Source: an uncultured Lachnospiraceae bacterium
GTDB lineage: Bacteria; Bacillota; Clostridia; Lachnospirales; Lachnospiraceae
Reading direction: 5' to 3'
Length of the DNA: 64,000 nucleotides
Assembly (NCBI GenBank): GCA_900548905.1
Contig: URMK01000003.1
Location: 167,594-231,593 of the forward strand
Numbering within the stretch: the first letter of the stretch is position 1; each line of letters begins with the position of its first letter. The translations under genes were made by a program, and so were the position numbers. The notes beneath the pieces were generated by a model. The model did not search any database and was not told the DNA's origin. It saw only the letters and a program-made list of their open reading frames with translations. Of this stretch, positions 26,926 to 36,693 are shown in pieces.

Positions 26926-27251
26926 TCACTCCTTTTTAAAATTCAGACCATTTTTATTCGCCCATTCCTCAAAGATTTGAAAATAAATATCTCCGCATGA
27001 ATCAATAAAATCATCATATAAATTCAACTCCCGGAGTCTGTCTAAAAACGCATAATCTCTTTATGATCGATCTCTTCATATGTTGGCAGCCTGAAATTAT
27101 TCATATTATTGTAAGATATCCGTTCGTCAGCGGAAATATTTTCCTTCTCTATTTCAGAGATAGGATAGCAGTCAAAGCAATTCGTATCCTTATGATAAAA
27201 AATAAAGCTTTTCTCTTTGACTGACAGCATTAAATCAATAACCGTGCCCAT
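26926..27251 (-). pseudogene. Frameshifted UPF0158-like small protein gene
   Basis: The 69-residue open frame (27042-27251) starts MGTVIDLMLSVKEKSFIFYH and stops right after LPTYEEIDHKEIMRF, a motif near the middle of UPF0158-like proteins. Adding one base to the run of five at 27044-27048 restores a continuous frame that goes on LDRLRELNLYDDFIDSC and FEEWANKNGL to a stop at 26926, giving about 109 residues. So one base has been lost, or the assembly has a homopolymer error, or the ribosome slips. It lies 8 bp after the next gene and shares its transcript. Confidence 0.7.
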
Positions 27252-27259
27252 ATTCCCCC

Positions 27260-28749
27260 CTAACCAGACACCTTCAATGCCTTGTTAATCTTTTCAATGT
27301 CTGCATGTTTTCTTCGCTTTGCACTGGCATATAACTTTTTATAACGATTCTGATCTCCTCTTTTGTGTGCCTCTGACAGAAGGCAAATGAAAATATCAGT
27401 CAAATTCTCCCGGCATCTTTCCAGTCCCAGTTCTGCAACCCGCCGTGCATCCTCCTGACGGCAATGTTCCTGGTAATATGTAATCAATGCTGCGTATTCT
27501 TTACTCCCCCGACCCAGATTAGCCTCCAGATAAGATACATATTTGTCTTCTTTTCCATATTTATAATACAAATAAGCCGCTTTTTCTTTGTAGCAGTATG
27601 TGGCATCCATAATATCCGCGCAGCTCAAAAACTCTTCGCTGTTAGTGCAAAGCTTTTCCGCCAGTTCCTCCATTATATCACCACAGTTATAATACTCATA
27701 GTATCTATTATGAATAATGTCATTCAGAACCTTCTTTCGTACTTTCCAATCCTCCTGACCCAATTGCCCATGTCTGATAAGTGCTTTACAAATATCCTGT
27801 ATTTCATCAGTTTCCAGCTGATCGTCAATATTTTTCTCATAGCTCAGCCATTTGATTCCTTCCAGGATCTGTTTCCAACTTGCCTCGAGCTTTGATTCAC
27901 CCCGCTGCGTATTGGTTGATATGGCTTTCAGGCATTTTACACGGATATCCAGCAAAATCGCTTCTTTCCTGTCAAGCACTGACTGCAGCTTATATCTTTC
28001 ACGGTAATAGAGCCTCTCCTCGGGAGTCTTTTCTATAAGTGCTTCCAAAACAGCAATCTCATCCTCCAATATTGCCGCCATATATGTAAACATTTCCTGC
28101 GAAACCCCTTCTTCGCTGAGGATTCTGGGTTTGACCTCCAGACAAACCGGATGTTCAAACATTTTCAGCAGTTTTTGTCCCCGCCTTCGGTCATCCTGCC
28201 CCTCTGTCAATCGCGTAACCGCCCTGATCCAATCCTCTGCCACATCACTGAGTTTCCTTAGAAACATACCTTCTTTATCCGCTTCCCGCAAAGTAAAAAA
28301 TCCTTCTCCGGAGCGTTTTCGGAATCTTCCGCTTTCGTCACCGGGAACTGCAGCTCACATACCCTGCCCAAAATTTTTGAGACATCCTTATACTCTTCCA
28401 GGCGCAGTAAGTCATGGCATCCTGCGAATACGCTGTCCAGAAATGGAATTACATGATATATATCATTATGCCAATTCTTCCAATCATCCATATATCTGCC
28501 GTCATCGTCAAATTCATAATAATGCGTCTCATATTCAAAATAAAACTCGCCGTTCTCCGCTCTTTCACAAAATTCATCAATCTCTTCAGGTGTTGGCATA
28601 TCAATGATTTTCTTTATCCCGGTAAGTGATTGCAGGATTCCTTTCTGCTTCTCTTCCGGCAGCAGCTTTATCTGGGATAAAAGCCATGTATCTTTTTTAG
28701 ATTCGGACATTTGGGTCAGTTGGGCTTTTATTTGAGATAGGAAGTCCAT
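27260..28749 (-). pseudogene. Large hypothetical protein gene broken by a frameshift in a T6 run
   Basis: Two overlapping frames make up one gene. The first (28258-28749; ATG 28749 with AAAGGA upstream, MDFLSQIKAQL) runs to NAPEKDF and then leaves frame at a run of six T near 28297-28302 (plus-strand A run). The second (27260-28291) continues TLREADKEGMFLRKLSDV to residue KALKVSG. One extra T would join them into a protein of about 496 residues. I recognise no named domain; the C-terminal half is helical and TPR-like (ALITYYQEHCRQEDARRVAE, FICLLSEAHKRGDQNRYKKL). The N-terminus has acidic FYFEYETHYYEFDDDG. If the two frames are real separate genes, they overlap by 34 bp. Confidence 0.65.
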
Positions 28750-28898
28750 AATTTTTTCCTTTTCTGATGAAATGATGATAAACAGCTCCGGTATTGCATT
28801 GTGAGAATCCAATTGCTTTACGTGGACAGGGGTAAGGACTCAGGTAATATCCGTCATATCTCAGATAAAACCGAATAATCGAATCAGCTGCCACATAT

Positions 28899-29219
28899 TT
28901 ATTGCCTTTCTAATATAATCCTTACATTTTCCTTCAATCCATCCCCAAATTCGTCAAGATCCTCATATTTTATTACACCGTCATTAATCAACGATACAAT
29001 ATCCCATATCATTGTAGACTTTTTTAATTGAATAAGGACGCCTGGTGATCTTTTATCATTCTTAATTCTTTTTTCCAGCTCCCAGAATTTGGTTGATGCA
29101 GGTAATTCCCCGGATAAAAACTCTGTATATTGCTTAACAAGCCTTTCCATATAATCTTCCTGCCACTCAGCTATTTTTTCTCTAAAAAGTTTCCAATCTC
29201 TTTTCGTTGGTTCTATCAT
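28899..29219 (-). CDS. Hypothetical protein, 106 residues
   Basis: A small helical, charged protein (MIEPTKRDWKLFREKIAEWQ, ending RIILERQ) with no membrane segment or Cys. GTGAGGA precedes the ATG. I know similar-looking small proteins beside DUF6930/toxin-type genes in Firmicutes but cannot name a family. It lies between two larger genes of the same accessory run. Confidence 0.6.
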   Translation of the reverse strand: MIEPTKRDWKLFREKIAEWQEDYMERLVKQYTEFLSGELPASTKFWELEKRIKNDKRSPGVLIQLKKSTMIWDIVSLINDGVIKYEDLDEFGDGLKENVRIILERQ

Positions 29220-29309
29220 TTGTTCCTCACCTCACATTTCTCTTTAAAACATCTCATGACTTTTCCGTTTCAACACTCCTAAGCCTAACATCTGCAGGAC
29301 ACTTATCCC

Positions 29310-30326
29310 CTACTGATACTGTCTCATGGACATCCAGAACCCGTCAATTCCCTTCAAATGCTTCACACGCCGCAGCTTAATTTTACACGTCTCGCAAATC
29401 TGTTCCAGAACTGCTTCCACAATTACATTAGACACTCTGATTTCCTTTGGTGCACCCGCCTTACATATAAATCCAATCACCAACTCTGCCAGCCCCACCA
29501 TTGCATCTTCATCCGGCTCATTCATATCAAAGGAAATGATCATTCCTGTATCCGCATCTGTCAGGATACTCATTGCGGGATTTGCAGGCTTATCATACTT
29601 CTTATCTGACACAGCCGCCCCCATTGGCCTCACATCCGCTTCCAACGAATAGGTCCCTTTTGGGCACTTGCTTAATTCTCCTAAAAGTTCTTCATCCGTA
29701 ATCATGAGATTTCCAAAGCTATAACAAGTAAACGGAAGCGGTTCCTCCCCATAATCCCATGTCTTTTTGTCTTCTGAATACGCAAAAGAGAACATGTTCC
29801 CGCCCTCAAAATCAATATGGGCATCTGCCTCTTTGTAATAGGTAAATGCTGTTTCCAGATCTTCCAGATGCTCAGCCATCCGTATAACCTCATCCCGATT
29901 CAGATTATATGGATAATATCCGGGTTCACAGGACAGGAAATACAACCAATTATTCTTACCACGATATTTATATCCCAGCTCTTTGACTATATTTCTCTGC
30001 TTCTCCGACAGTTCTTCACGGTTTCCCCAGTAGCAAGTAAGATTTTTCTGATTAAACATCGCATATTCCGCCGAAAGATTCATCTTCTCATGCATAGTCA
30101 GCATCAGGTAACTGTTAAAGGCATCATATCCCTCATAGACCACAATTCCATAGCATTCCCCGCCTTTTCCCAATATGCTGTAAAATACTGTATTTTCAGG
30201 CTCTTTTCCCACATGTATCCCAATGATGTCCATATCCCACAGCAAATCCCATGGCTCTAAATCCCGTATCCTTGTCGCCGCTTCATATAATTTTTTCCAT
30301 TCTTCAATCGTTGCTTCTGTTCTCAT
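29310..30326 (-). CDS. DUF7309/DUF6930-type protein
   Basis: A 338-residue soluble protein. The first half (EPWDLLWDMDIIGI, YSILGKGGECYGIVVYEGYD) resembles DUF7309 and the second half (LEADVRPMGAAVSDKKYDKP, PAMSILTDADTGMI) resembles DUF6930; these two domains normally occur together in Firmicutes proteins of unknown role. The ATG at 30326 (MRTEA) follows GAGGAGG by 5 bases; a GTG two codons earlier is less well placed. No catalytic motif is visible. Family assignment is from memory of these sequences. Confidence 0.68.
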   Translation of the reverse strand: MRTEATIEEWKKLYEAATRIRDLEPWDLLWDMDIIGIHVGKEPENTVFYSILGKGGECYGIVVYEGYDAFNSYLMLTMHEKMNLSAEYAMFNQKNLTCYWGNREELSEKQRNIVKELGYKYRGKNNWLYFLSCEPGYYPYNLNRDEVIRMAEHLEDLETAFTYYKEADAHIDFEGGNMFSFAYSEDKKTWDYGEEPLPFTCYSFGNLMITDEELLGELSKCPKGTYSLEADVRPMGAAVSDKKYDKPANPAMSILTDADTGMIISFDMNEPDEDAMVGLAELVIGFICKAGAPKEIRVSNVIVEAVLEQICETCKIKLRRVKHLKGIDGFWMSMRQYQ

Positions 30327-30386
30327 ACACACCTCCTCTTTTTGTTCTTAACTTGTTTTCACCCTCATAGCATATAGAATTGTATT

Positions 30387-31673
30387 TTACTTCATTACAT
30401 ACCTTGTCAATCTGCCTTTTCCAACTTTTGCAATCAAGTTCTTATCCAACATTTCTTTCATCATAGTAACCGCATAAGTAGTTCCACTGCCCAAAGCCAC
30501 TTCAGCATCTGCACGGGTAATCTCTTTTTTATTTTCAAATAATTTAATTATTGGTATATACTTCTCATTTAATCCACTTAAAGCCTGTGCGTGTATATTT
30601 GGAAGGACCACTTGGAAGGCACCTTCCACACTTTCAAATTTAGGCTGTGCAGGCAGTCCCTTATAACAACTGATTATCTTACTAAGACCTGTTCCATACG
30701 CTTCAATCAATTTCATTCTATAAAACAAGTTAGCCAACTTTTCATTTCTAGGCTGAGAAGCTCCCAGCATAGCGGCTTTCAAGGATAAACCAGATACCAA
30801 TCCACCTAAAGATATAATCTCCAACCGATTAGCATACAGATTTATTAAGGTACTTCCGCTAAAACAATAATCCCTATGGACAATAGCATTCAATAACGCT
30901 TCCCGAACAGCGTCTTCAGGATAATCTCTTTCATCTGTACGCAATAAATCATGAAAACTAGCCATTGTGCCATTATAAAAATCTATTGTTTTGTACGCAT
31001 CTGCTAACTGTTCAAAGAGAGAGCCGGTAAATTCTTTTCTATCTTTAAAAATTAATTTATCCGTTCCTTGAAAAACAGCAAATTTTAATGAGTGCTTACA
31101 CTGATCGGAAACAAGCAAGCCCATATTTGTAAAAATAGAATCGGATGAAAGAATACCTAAATTTTTCATCTGCACTTCTGTAAAATCAAAATTCCTTTTC
31201 TCCATTTCTTTGCTTAAGCTGTTAAAAGTCAATTCCTGAATTAAAGAGCGATTTGTTTCAAAAGTATCACCGTCCGTTGCCTTTATCATCATACGGATAG
31301 CATCTTCCGAAGCCGGGGCGGAAGTTGTGCCACTTCTTACATATACTCCGGAGGGTTTCAAGCCTTTATCCGAAAGATAATATGGTCTTTTAGTACCTTG
31401 CTCCACTGTAAGTTTAATATATGTTTTGTCTTCATATTTTAACAGCTCAATATTTGTAAACATGGTAATGTCAGGTCTGATGCTGTTCCTTATTGAATTC
31501 GCAATTTGCTGTATCACAAAATCAGCATTATCAATACCGATAATATTTCCATTGCCTTGTACACCAATAAGGATTGTTCCGCCATTTGTATTTGCAAAAG
31601 AAATAATTTCTTTCTTTAAATCGGGCGTATATATTTCCTTTAACTCAACAACTTCGCTTTCATATAAATCCAT
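30387..31673 (-). CDS. AlbA_2/Schlafen-like ATP-binding transcriptional regulator
   Basis: A 428-residue protein started at ATG 31673 (MDLYESEVVELKEIY) with AAGGAG 7 bases upstream; a longer frame to 31865 would add a hydrophobic, unlikely leader. Residues 1-120 are an AlbA_2 (Schlafen AlbA) domain with FANTNGGTILIGVQGNGNII. The middle holds the divergent ATP-binding region with EALLNAIVHRDYCFSG and GLVSGLS, and the C-terminus a winged-helix-like segment (KKEITRADAEVALGSGTTYA). Such proteins are annotated as transcriptional regulators or putative defence ATPases. It borders the accessory run and precedes the Ssp-like island. Confidence 0.82.
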   Translation of the reverse strand: MDLYESEVVELKEIYTPDLKKEIISFANTNGGTILIGVQGNGNIIGIDNADFVIQQIANSIRNSIRPDITMFTNIELLKYEDKTYIKLTVEQGTKRPYYLSDKGLKPSGVYVRSGTTSAPASEDAIRMMIKATDGDTFETNRSLIQELTFNSLSKEMEKRNFDFTEVQMKNLGILSSDSIFTNMGLLVSDQCKHSLKFAVFQGTDKLIFKDRKEFTGSLFEQLADAYKTIDFYNGTMASFHDLLRTDERDYPEDAVREALLNAIVHRDYCFSGSTLINLYANRLEIISLGGLVSGLSLKAAMLGASQPRNEKLANLFYRMKLIEAYGTGLSKIISCYKGLPAQPKFESVEGAFQVVLPNIHAQALSGLNEKYIPIIKLFENKKEITRADAEVALGSGTTYAVTMMKEMLDKNLIAKVGKGRLTRYVMK

Positions 31674-32237
31674 GCAATCACTCCTTATATCATATTCTAA
31701 CGTTTCTATCTTTTCTATCACTATAATAACACAACAAATGATAAAATACAATACAAAGAAAATGGCGTAAGACCGCCTCTGTAATAATATTGTTACTGTT
31801 CTGAGGGCGGGTGTGGGCAGAGCCCACATAAAAAGGGCTTTACAGGTATCGTTATTGGTGTGCAAAAAAACATATAAAACGGTATAGGAAATTCTAAACT
31901 GGGTATACTATAAAGAGTAAAGTAATTCGACATTAGAAAAAGTCAGTTTTCGACAGGAAAATCTTACATATCTAACTCAATTCAGGGAATCCTATATATT
32001 TTCAGACACAGAAAAATTTACGCCCTCCTGCCGCCTGTTTGCCATCATGATGTGCCAACATCTTGATGACTGGGCTTTGCCAAAGACTTCCCACTAAAAG
32101 ATTTCTTTGCGTAAGGTCTATTAAAGTGCTTTATTTTTCATCATTTATTACTTGCCATATCCATTCTGGATAATATTTACTTTTCAAAGCTCATCCAACC
32201 GATGAATCTTCGTTGGAAAGCTCAAGATTCCGAGAGC
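31674..32237. other. Intergenic region left of the Ssp-like island
   Basis: About 560 bp without a credible gene. It is AT-rich and marks the left edge of the phosphorothioation-like island. A weak inverted repeat (CCAAC...GTTGG near 32198-32215) lies after the last island gene and may be its terminator, but no T run supports it. I see no tRNA, integrase or direct-repeat attachment site. Confidence 0.4.
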
Positions 32238-33137
32238 CTATTCTATAAACTGAATTCTTTGGGAATAATTCGGTCTATCAATTTCTACTTCTTTCATTTC
32301 AAGTTTTTCAATTAATCTGAGCAGACTGGCTAACATTTTCTTAACATCTCTTCTATATGGTTTAGGATCTGATATCATTGCATTATGTAATTTTTCCGTT
32401 AATTCTCCAAAATATAAACAACCCTCATTTTCTTGTAGAATATTTAAAAGCCATAAATATGCGTTACTCCATCTAAATGCCTCTTTTATTTTCTCCAAAT
32501 TACCATCGTATGTTTCGTCTAAAAACGAAAAATATTCTCCATCTTGTAAATCAAATTCTTCTGGCAACTCATATGAAAACAACGTATCTATATGCGGATT
32601 GAACAATGTCGTTATCGTCGAATCCCATATACAAGTTTCCTTTTTCTCATTTACACTCAAAGACTCAATCTGAATTTTCATTTTCTCTAAGAGATCATTA
32701 TCAACCAAAATAGCATCGTTAAACAACTTATTGATTTTCTCTATATCCTTATCTTCAATATCAACTAATGTTGCCATTTCCATATTACCGCTTTTTCCAA
32801 TACTTAATCCAGAATTAGTGGCATTTGCACTACCTACCAAACCTCGTTTATTATCAACGATGTAAGTTTTTGCATGCAAGTCAAATCTGATATATACATT
32901 CCATCCATTTCTCAATGCAATTTCTAATATATCAAAATCTGTACTTCCTTTTACAATATCATCCAATCGAAATCTAACTACGAGATTCTTATTATGAACG
33001 CTTTCGTCAATACATCCGTTAAGATATAAAAAAGATGATGTTTTGCAGTATGCAGTAATAATTTGTACCGATTTGGTTGCACTGCGTAATTCCTTTTTTA
33101 CCGAATCAAGTATTTCATTCGAAAATAATAACGACAT
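32238..33137 (-). CDS. Phospholipase D-fold nuclease, last gene of the Ssp-like operon
   Basis: A 299-residue protein of the PLD superfamily. It has one HKD motif: DLHAKTYIVDNKRGLVGSAN with His88, Lys90, Asp95 and the GSANAT signature at 102-107, so it should form its active site as a dimer, like Nuc-type nucleases. The C-terminal 170 residues are an unassigned helical domain. The start is 10 bp after the GHKL ATPase gene. In restriction systems PLD-fold proteins cut DNA (BfiI-like) or join helicases; here it is the best candidate for the cutting subunit of the island. The substrate is inferred. Confidence 0.85.
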   Translation of the reverse strand: MSLLFSNEILDSVKKELRSATKSVQIITAYCKTSSFLYLNGCIDESVHNKNLVVRFRLDDIVKGSTDFDILEIALRNGWNVYIRFDLHAKTYIVDNKRGLVGSANATNSGLSIGKSGNMEMATLVDIEDKDIEKINKLFNDAILVDNDLLEKMKIQIESLSVNEKKETCIWDSTITTLFNPHIDTLFSYELPEEFDLQDGEYFSFLDETYDGNLEKIKEAFRWSNAYLWLLNILQENEGCLYFGELTEKLHNAMISDPKPYRRDVKKMLASLLRLIEKLEMKEVEIDRPNYSQRIQFIE

Positions 33138-33147
33138 TTATACACCT

Positions 33148-34950
33148 CTATTTTGTATTTCTTGGATTTAACTGCTCTGAAATATAATTGTTCAGTCGAT
33201 TATACCAAGCAGTCATTAATCTATCATTTTCCACAGATTGATATGCATCAGTTTTTCTAACAGATTGAATTAAAGAAGCAAGGAATAACTCAAAAGTGGT
33301 TTTTACTTCTGCATTCGAATAAATTTTACTTAAAAATGATGTATAAAACTTATGGCTCGTGTTAATCGTTATAACTGTAGTTTTTAATACAGGCTTATAG
33401 TCAAAGGCAGGGCTTCTCTCGCCCTTATCTTGATATACAAAGTTGACTGAATTATTAATAAATGCTGTTCCTTGCTCATCTGTAGGATTTTCATATCCAA
33501 GTTCCTTTAACTCTTCTTTTCCAGTCTCTGCAACTTCTTCATCTGTGGGTTCATTATTAGTATCTTTATCTTCTTCCTCATCTAAATCAGCTGTGGCCGG
33601 ATCATTTTCTACAATATTAATAATATCTGTACTTGGACTTTGATTATCTTCAAATGTTCTTGTATTACTACGTGTTTCTTCATTCTGCGCATACATTGCC
33701 TTTATTGTTGATATTATTATATCCGCAAGTTGATCCCAAATTGGAGGAATATCAAGTTCCTCCGGATCTAAATCTGCCGCATCTATCTTCTTAAGTTCAA
33801 CATATTGTTTATTATTTGCAACACCAAATACCTCATCCAATTCTGGATCAAATATAATCTCACATCCCCACCATCTATGTTGAGGCTCATTTATTACATT
33901 ATAAAAATCAAATCTTCTAAAGTCGATTTCTCTTCTTGCTCTAATAACGGAAATCCCTTCCATTTTTGCTGCATGTTTTCCTAGCGCATAATTACCTGGA
34001 TTTGAACCTTTAGGAAATGCTGTTTCATCATAAAACTTATCTTTTACGATTGAAAACCTACACATAACTGAAGACGTTGCAACCTCACCAGATTTATTTA
34101 TGTATTTTATAGGCACTTGAACCTCACCAGATCCAGCTCCTTTAGCAGTATATAATTCAAATGGTGCCTCTATTCCATCCTTCTGTCCTGGCTTATAGAT
34201 TAGTTTTGGCTCCTCTGCATTACATAATACACAATTATCTTCCATCAAGAACAATGGATCATTAGGAGCAACATCTACCGCAGCATCTGGATTTTCATCA
34301 CAAATAATTTTAATTTTACTCACTTCATTATGAATAAAATATCTGAATTTTTGCCCTAAAGAAAACTCTAATCTTTCGGTCAATGGTCCTCTTGTTTTCG
34401 GATTAATTCTGTCACACTTTTTCCAAATAACCAAAGTACCAGATTTCGAAAAATCATATGTATCAAACATAGTCTGATATGAAATATAACTTGCATATGG
34501 TTCAGGAATACTCTCATAAACAGGATCTTCTATTTCTGTCTGAACACCATCTTTAATTTTATTAATATCTAGATATACTTTTTTTGCATTTTCTACCCCA
34601 TCTTGCCAAGAATAAACTTCAATCTCAGGGCAAGCATATAATGATGCCTGGGGGAGCCCTACACCAAATCTACCCATTCCCTTTCGTTCCTGCCGAGTCG
34701 ATGCTCCAATTCCTAAACAGCTACCAAGCACTTCCGCTGTCATACCATCTCCATTATCAAGAAAGCCGACTTCGTTAACAACCTTTCTACCTGAGGCAGC
34801 TATTCCTTCCTTCAGAATAATAAAAATATTTTTTGCATTCGCCTCTATTGAATTATCAATAATCTCAGCAACTGCACTTTCGATATTTTTATATCCTGTA
34901 TTTCTTAGGGCATCACCCATATTTTTAATATCTACAATACTTGCTCCCAT
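33148..34950 (-). CDS. GHKL (Hsp90/MutL-like) ATPase, restriction-module candidate
   Basis: A 600-residue protein with an N-terminal GHKL ATPase domain: AEIIDNSIEANAKN (N box, Glu29 and Asn33), FLDNGDGM (G1, Asp65) and GMGRFGVGLPQAS (G2, 91-103). This is the HATPase_c_3 type found in MutL, MORC and several defence proteins. Residues 430-500 are an acidic low-complexity linker (DLDEEEDKDTNNEPTDEEV), and the last 100 residues form a further domain. It lies 9 bp after the helicase gene and 10 bp before the PLD gene. MORC-like ATPases couple ATP to DNA clamping; a sensing or clamp role with the nuclease is inferred. Confidence 0.88.
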   Translation of the reverse strand: MGASIVDIKNMGDALRNTGYKNIESAVAEIIDNSIEANAKNIFIILKEGIAASGRKVVNEVGFLDNGDGMTAEVLGSCLGIGASTRQERKGMGRFGVGLPQASLYACPEIEVYSWQDGVENAKKVYLDINKIKDGVQTEIEDPVYESIPEPYASYISYQTMFDTYDFSKSGTLVIWKKCDRINPKTRGPLTERLEFSLGQKFRYFIHNEVSKIKIICDENPDAAVDVAPNDPLFLMEDNCVLCNAEEPKLIYKPGQKDGIEAPFELYTAKGAGSGEVQVPIKYINKSGEVATSSVMCRFSIVKDKFYDETAFPKGSNPGNYALGKHAAKMEGISVIRARREIDFRRFDFYNVINEPQHRWWGCEIIFDPELDEVFGVANNKQYVELKKIDAADLDPEELDIPPIWDQLADIIISTIKAMYAQNEETRSNTRTFEDNQSPSTDIINIVENDPATADLDEEEDKDTNNEPTDEEVAETGKEELKELGYENPTDEQGTAFINNSVNFVYQDKGERSPAFDYKPVLKTTVITINTSHKFYTSFLSKIYSNAEVKTTFELFLASLIQSVRKTDAYQSVENDRLMTAWYNRLNNYISEQLNPRNTK

Positions 34951-34959
34951 TTGTACCTC

Positions 34960-36693
34960 CTATACTCTCCAATAATCGTTAAAATGTGAAAATGCTGTTT
35001 CATTATCAAAAGCTTGTAAATTATCATCAATATCGATTAAATCACATTCTTCATTTCCGCCCATCAGTGGGCCTCTTAATCCACGCCCTAGCATCTGACT
35101 ATATAATACAATCGATTTTGTTGGACGAGTAATAAAAACACATTTTATATTTTTTGAATCAAATCCAGTTGTTAATACCTCATAATTAATAATAACATCT
35201 ATTCCAGAATTTCTATCCTTAAACGTGTCTATTGCATACTTTCTATCCATAGGAGCCATTTCACCTAAAACTAAACTATTCTGAATCCCTTCTAACATTA
35301 ACATTGAAGCTAACATTTTAGCATGATCAACCGAGCACGCAAAAACAATTGTAGGCTTCTTATCCAATTGTAGTTGTCTAATCTTCGACAGAATCGCAAG
35401 ATTCCTTTCTTTATTTCTCGCTAATATTTTTAATTGTTCCGAAGTATACTCCTTATCATCATATCCTAAATCTCTCAATGCACCGCTAAGTATTTTTAGG
35501 TCTTTCTCCGAAAACTCCGTTTTATATGAGAGCTTCTGTGGTTTCATCTTTGCAAGTATTTTCCGTTCCTGAAAATACTTTATTACATTAGTCTCTGCCA
35601 CAGTATTTAAAGCTTGTAGTCTTCCCATATTAATCTGATTTAAAATACCCGAATCAATATAAATTAATTTATTACCAAACATATTTGATAAAAGGTTATT
35701 ATCATATGACTCTGCAGTAGTTCTTCCCGGCGTTGCCGTAAGTCCAATCAACGCCCTGTTCTCGTATCCTACCGGCATTCTCATAAGACCTTCGATTACT
35801 CTTTGTGTTTGCCTTGCAGCTGCCTTATGAGCCTCATCAAATACTACTAATCTACAATCAATTTTTAGTCTTTCATATAAATCAAGATTCGTGTCAGCAA
35901 TAGACATCAATTTTGATAACCCACAGAATACTATTCCATTTAATGGCACATCAGCGTCCCCTATTGTTTTATTTCCCCACAATTTATATGCATTAATTTT
36001 TCCATCACCCAAATGACTCCATACCGATTCAAACGTATCAAATGCTTGTTGCAAAAGCTCAATAGTATGCGCTACCCAAATTACAATTCCTTTTTTCTCA
36101 AGGGTAAAGTTAATATAATTTGTAATAATATGCATTGATGTTTTTGTCTTACCAGTACCTGTCGGCATGTGAACTAGCATACGTTCAAGAACATGCCGGG
36201 AATTGAGGTTATTTAAAACACGTTGCTTTATATAATATTGATAATCCAACAATTCATAAAATTGTTCATCTGATGCTACAATTTCATTTTCAATTACAGT
36301 ATCATCCTTTTCCTTATCAAATACGGAATCTGATACATTCCAAAGATTCAATAAATATGAACTAACTACATTCTTATTCCATGGCTTATTTGCAATAATA
36401 TCTATCACAATCAAAGGATCTTTTTCTCTTTTCTCGTTTCCAGTTAAACATGCATCGCGAATTGCAATGATTTCTGACCCTTTCATACATTGTAATAAAT
36501 TCTTGCGGAAATTTTTGTTTTTTAATATTGCAGTTCCATATAGAGAATCTATCATACTTATCATTCTTTGTTTTGTAAGTAATGTATCCCCATTAGGCAT
36601 CCACTCGACTAGCAATTCCACCATATCATCTCCAAGATAACTTCGTAAGTCTGATTGGCTGAAGTTTACCATATAATCCTTATAACTATTCAT
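34960..36693 (-). CDS. SF2 DEAD/DEAH-type helicase of the Ssp-like operon
   Basis: A 577-residue superfamily 2 helicase. I start at ATG 36693, 8 bases after an AAGGAG and overlapping the desulfurase stop codon by 8 bp (ATGAATAG). Walker A is MPTGTGKT (about 176-183), motif II VFDEAHKAA, motif III GLTATPG, and motif VI QMLGRGLRGP near the C-terminus; all core motifs are intact. It lacks a recognisable nuclease domain, so it may act with the PLD protein. Its place in the operon, between the modification genes and the GHKL/PLD pair, suggests it scans or remodels DNA in the restriction step. That is inference. Confidence 0.9.
   Translation of the reverse strand: MNSYKDYMVNFSQSDLRSYLGDDMVELLVEWMPNGDTLLTKQRMISMIDSLYGTAILKNKNFRKNLLQCMKGSEIIAIRDACLTGNEKREKDPLIVIDIIANKPWNKNVVSSYLLNLWNVSDSVFDKEKDDTVIENEIVASDEQFYELLDYQYYIKQRVLNNLNSRHVLERMLVHMPTGTGKTKTSMHIITNYINFTLEKKGIVIWVAHTIELLQQAFDTFESVWSHLGDGKINAYKLWGNKTIGDADVPLNGIVFCGLSKLMSIADTNLDLYERLKIDCRLVVFDEAHKAAARQTQRVIEGLMRMPVGYENRALIGLTATPGRTTAESYDNNLLSNMFGNKLIYIDSGILNQINMGRLQALNTVAETNVIKYFQERKILAKMKPQKLSYKTEFSEKDLKILSGALRDLGYDDKEYTSEQLKILARNKERNLAILSKIRQLQLDKKPTIVFACSVDHAKMLASMLMLEGIQNSLVLGEMAPMDRKYAIDTFKDRNSGIDVIINYEVLTTGFDSKNIKCVFITRPTKSIVLYSQMLGRGLRGPLMGGNEECDLIDIDDNLQAFDNETAFSHFNDYWRV

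Noticed and set aside
28697..28894. Small minus-strand frame of 65 residues (starts MAADSIIRFYLRYDGYYLSP)
   Set aside because: It overlaps the start of the next gene, has no ribosome site and no recognisable domain.
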